The notes under the pieces: generated by a model
Told to the model about the DNA's origin: nothing
Databases searched by the model: none
Seen by the model: only the letters and a program-made list of their open reading frames with translations
DNA from: Verrucomicrobia bacterium UBA6775
Lineage (GTDB): Bacteria; Verrucomicrobiota; Verrucomicrobiia; Limisphaerales; UBA1096
Assembly: GCA_002453165.1 (NCBI GenBank)
Contig: DKGH01000076.1
Location: 1-5,740 of the forward strand
Direction: 5' to 3'
Length of the DNA stretch: 5,740 bases
Position numbers and translations under genes: made by a program
Shown: positions 4,509-5,740 of the stretch, in pieces
Layout of the letters: every line of letters starts with the position of its first letter
How positions within the stretch are numbered: position 1 is the first letter of the stretch

Positions 4509-5740
4509 ATGTCCTTCAATTCACTGGGACTTTCCGACACCGTTCTCAAGGGGATTCGTGCGATGGGTTATGAAGATCCGACGCCGATTCAGCTCCGCGG
4601 CATCCCGCTAATCCTCGAAGGCCGAGACGTGATCGGAAGCGCACAAACCGGCACCGGCAAAACGGCGGCGTTTGGTTTGCCCATCCTGACCAAGCTCGAT
4701 AAGCCGGGCGACCAACCCCGAGCCCTGATCCTTGAGCCAACCCGGGAACTGGCCTCGCAGGTCGAGACGGCATTCCGCGATTTCTCCCGTTATTCGAAAC
4801 TCCGAACCACGGTGCTCTACGGCGGCGTCAAGTATGGCAAACAGACGGATGCCCTCCAGACCGGGACGGACATCATCGTGGCCACGCCCGGCCGACTGCT
4901 CGACCACCTCTCGCAACGCAACACCACGCTCAAGCACTTGGAGTATCTCGTGCTCGACGAAGCAGACCGGATGCTGGACATGGGCTTCATGCCGGACGTC
5001 AAAAAGATCATCCAGAAATGCCCGGACAAACGGCACACCTCGCTTTTCTCCGCGACCATCCCGCCGATCATCGAGACGCTCATCCAATGGGCGATGAAAG
5101 ATCCGGAGACGGTGGAGATCGGGATGCGCCGCTCCGTGGCCGACACGATTTCGCACGCGGTTTACCCGGTGGCATTCGATCAAAAAGATGAGCTGGTACT
5201 GAAGCTATTGGGCAAGGTGGACTTCGACTCGGTGATTGTCTTTTGCCGCACAAAAGTAGGCGCAGACAAGGTCGGTCGACTGCTCAAAAAGGAAAACCAC
5301 TCGGTGGCTATTCTCCACTCCAACCGCACGCAGGCCGAGAGGGAGCGGTCACTAAAGGGCTTCCGCGATGGCAAATACGAAGTGCTCGTGGCGACAGACA
5401 TCGCCTCACGCGGACTGGACATTGCCAACGTTAGTCACGTGGTAAACTACGACGTGCCGCAACACCCGGAGGACTACGTACACCGCATCGGGCGCACCGG
5501 CCGTGCGGCGGCAAGCGGCGATGCCTTCACCATCATGGTAGCCGAGGATCGACAACACATGGAGGCGATCGAGCGATTCATTGGCAAAAAAATCAAACGC
5601 GAGAAAATGGACGACTTCGACTACAAGTACACCGCGCTGTTTGATGACGGAAAACGCGGTGGCATGCCACGCTTCCGTGGCGGTGCCGTGGGCCGGGGAT
5701 ATTCCTTTGGCATGTCCACCCGCGGCAAGGGCGGAGGCCG
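4509..5740 (+). CDS. DEAD-box RNA helicase, RhlE-like (3' end outside window)
   Basis: The frame is open from ATG 4509 to the right edge, giving 410 residues. All the core motifs of an ATP-dependent DEAD-box RNA helicase are present in order: Q-motif PTPIQ (24-28), motif I AQTGTGKT (45-52), PTREL (77-81), YGGV (104-107), TPGR (126-129), DEAD (150-153), SAT (181-183), VIVFCRTK, motif V ATDIASRGLD (from 295) and motif VI HRIGRTGR (325-332). A glycine- and arginine-rich basic tail begins near residue 380 and continues past the edge; such tails usually bind RNA. The opening MSFNSLGLSDTVLKGI resembles RhlE. Such helicases unwind short RNA duplexes in ribosome assembly, RNA decay and cold adaptation. 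An in-frame ATG at 4485 would add eight hydrophobic residues; the inner start is preferred by family resemblance. No Shine-Dalgarno is visible. The final gene length cannot be judged. Confidence 0.95.
   Translation, partial: MSFNSLGLSDTVLKGIRAMGYEDPTPIQLRGIPLILEGRDVIGSAQTGTGKTAAFGLPILTKLDKPGDQPRALILEPTRELASQVETAFRDFSRYSKLRTTVLYGGVKYGKQTDALQTGTDIIVATPGRLLDHLSQRNTTLKHLEYLVLDEADRMLDMGFMPDVKKIIQKCPDKRHTSLFSATIPPIIETLIQWAMKDPETVEIGMRRSVADTISHAVYPVAFDQKDELVLKLLGKVDFDSVIVFCRTKVGADKVGRLLKKENHSVAILHSNRTQAERERSLKGFRDGKYEVLVATDIASRGLDIANVSHVVNYDVPQHPEDYVHRIGRTGRAAASGDAFTIMVAEDRQHMEAIERFIGKKIKREKMDDFDYKYTALFDDGKRGGMPRFRGGAVGRGYSFGMSTRGKGGG

Noticed and set aside
4485..4511. Alternative helicase start at ATG 4485
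   Set aside because: It is in frame but adds MFLLIPA before the family-typical MSFNSLGLS, with no ribosome site to favour it.
4608..5183. A 191-codon minus-strand frame inside the helicase gene
   Set aside because: The plus strand encodes all the DEAD-box motifs here; the opposite frame has histidine- and arginine-rich composition typical of a shadow.
1..5740. CRISPR array, tRNA or rRNA genes
   Set aside because: No regularly spaced direct repeats with spacers and no recognisable tRNA or rRNA sequence were seen; the repeats here are palindromic and irregularly spaced.

Overview
The window is a bacterial chromosome fragment of mixed base composition. Three genes are GC-rich: an M3 peptidase lipoprotein, a SAM-dependent methyltransferase and a DEAD-box helicase. 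The fourth, an ankyrin gene, is visibly richer in A+T. No Shine-Dalgarno motif stands out before any start. The short CPxC...CPAC zinc ribbon with proline-rich linker, membrane helix and ankyrin repeats, together with the exported M3 lipoprotein, would fit a member of the Planctomycetes-Verrucomicrobia-Lentisphaerae group. That is an impression from gene style and no marker gene supports it.

Layout from left to right: (1) 1-861, minus strand: the 5' 287 codons of a membrane-anchored ankyrin-repeat protein that runs off the left edge. (2) 862-1180: a gene-free stretch, AT-rich in its left half, with several short palindromes in its right half. (3) 1181-3307, minus: a complete M3-family zinc oligopeptidase with a lipoprotein signal peptide. 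(4) 3342-4148, minus: a class I SAM-dependent methyltransferase 34 bp upstream of the peptidase, so the two probably form an operon read methyltransferase then peptidase. (5) 4149-4508: a divergent intergenic region with a strong minus-strand hairpin/terminator ahead of the methyltransferase. (6) 4509-5740, plus: a RhlE-like DEAD-box RNA helicase that runs off the right edge.

The most unusual feature is a family of short dispersed palindromes with core CGCTTGGCCAAGCG. Full or near-full copies sit at 1081, 1164, 3364, 4173 and 4436, at gene borders: before and after the methyltransferase, just after the peptidase, and before the helicase. One copy lies inside the methyltransferase frame and seems to have added a 17-residue tail. 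Two copies form a perfect 22-bp inverted repeat enclosing 241 bp of AT-rich non-coding DNA that carries a minus-strand terminator with a GAAA tetraloop. This resembles a REP/MITE-type repeat family, or a non-coding cassette placed in the leader of the methyltransferase operon.

The genes do not form an obvious pathway. Helicase, peptidase and methyltransferase look like housekeeping or accessory functions, and the ankyrin gene looks like an independent unit.
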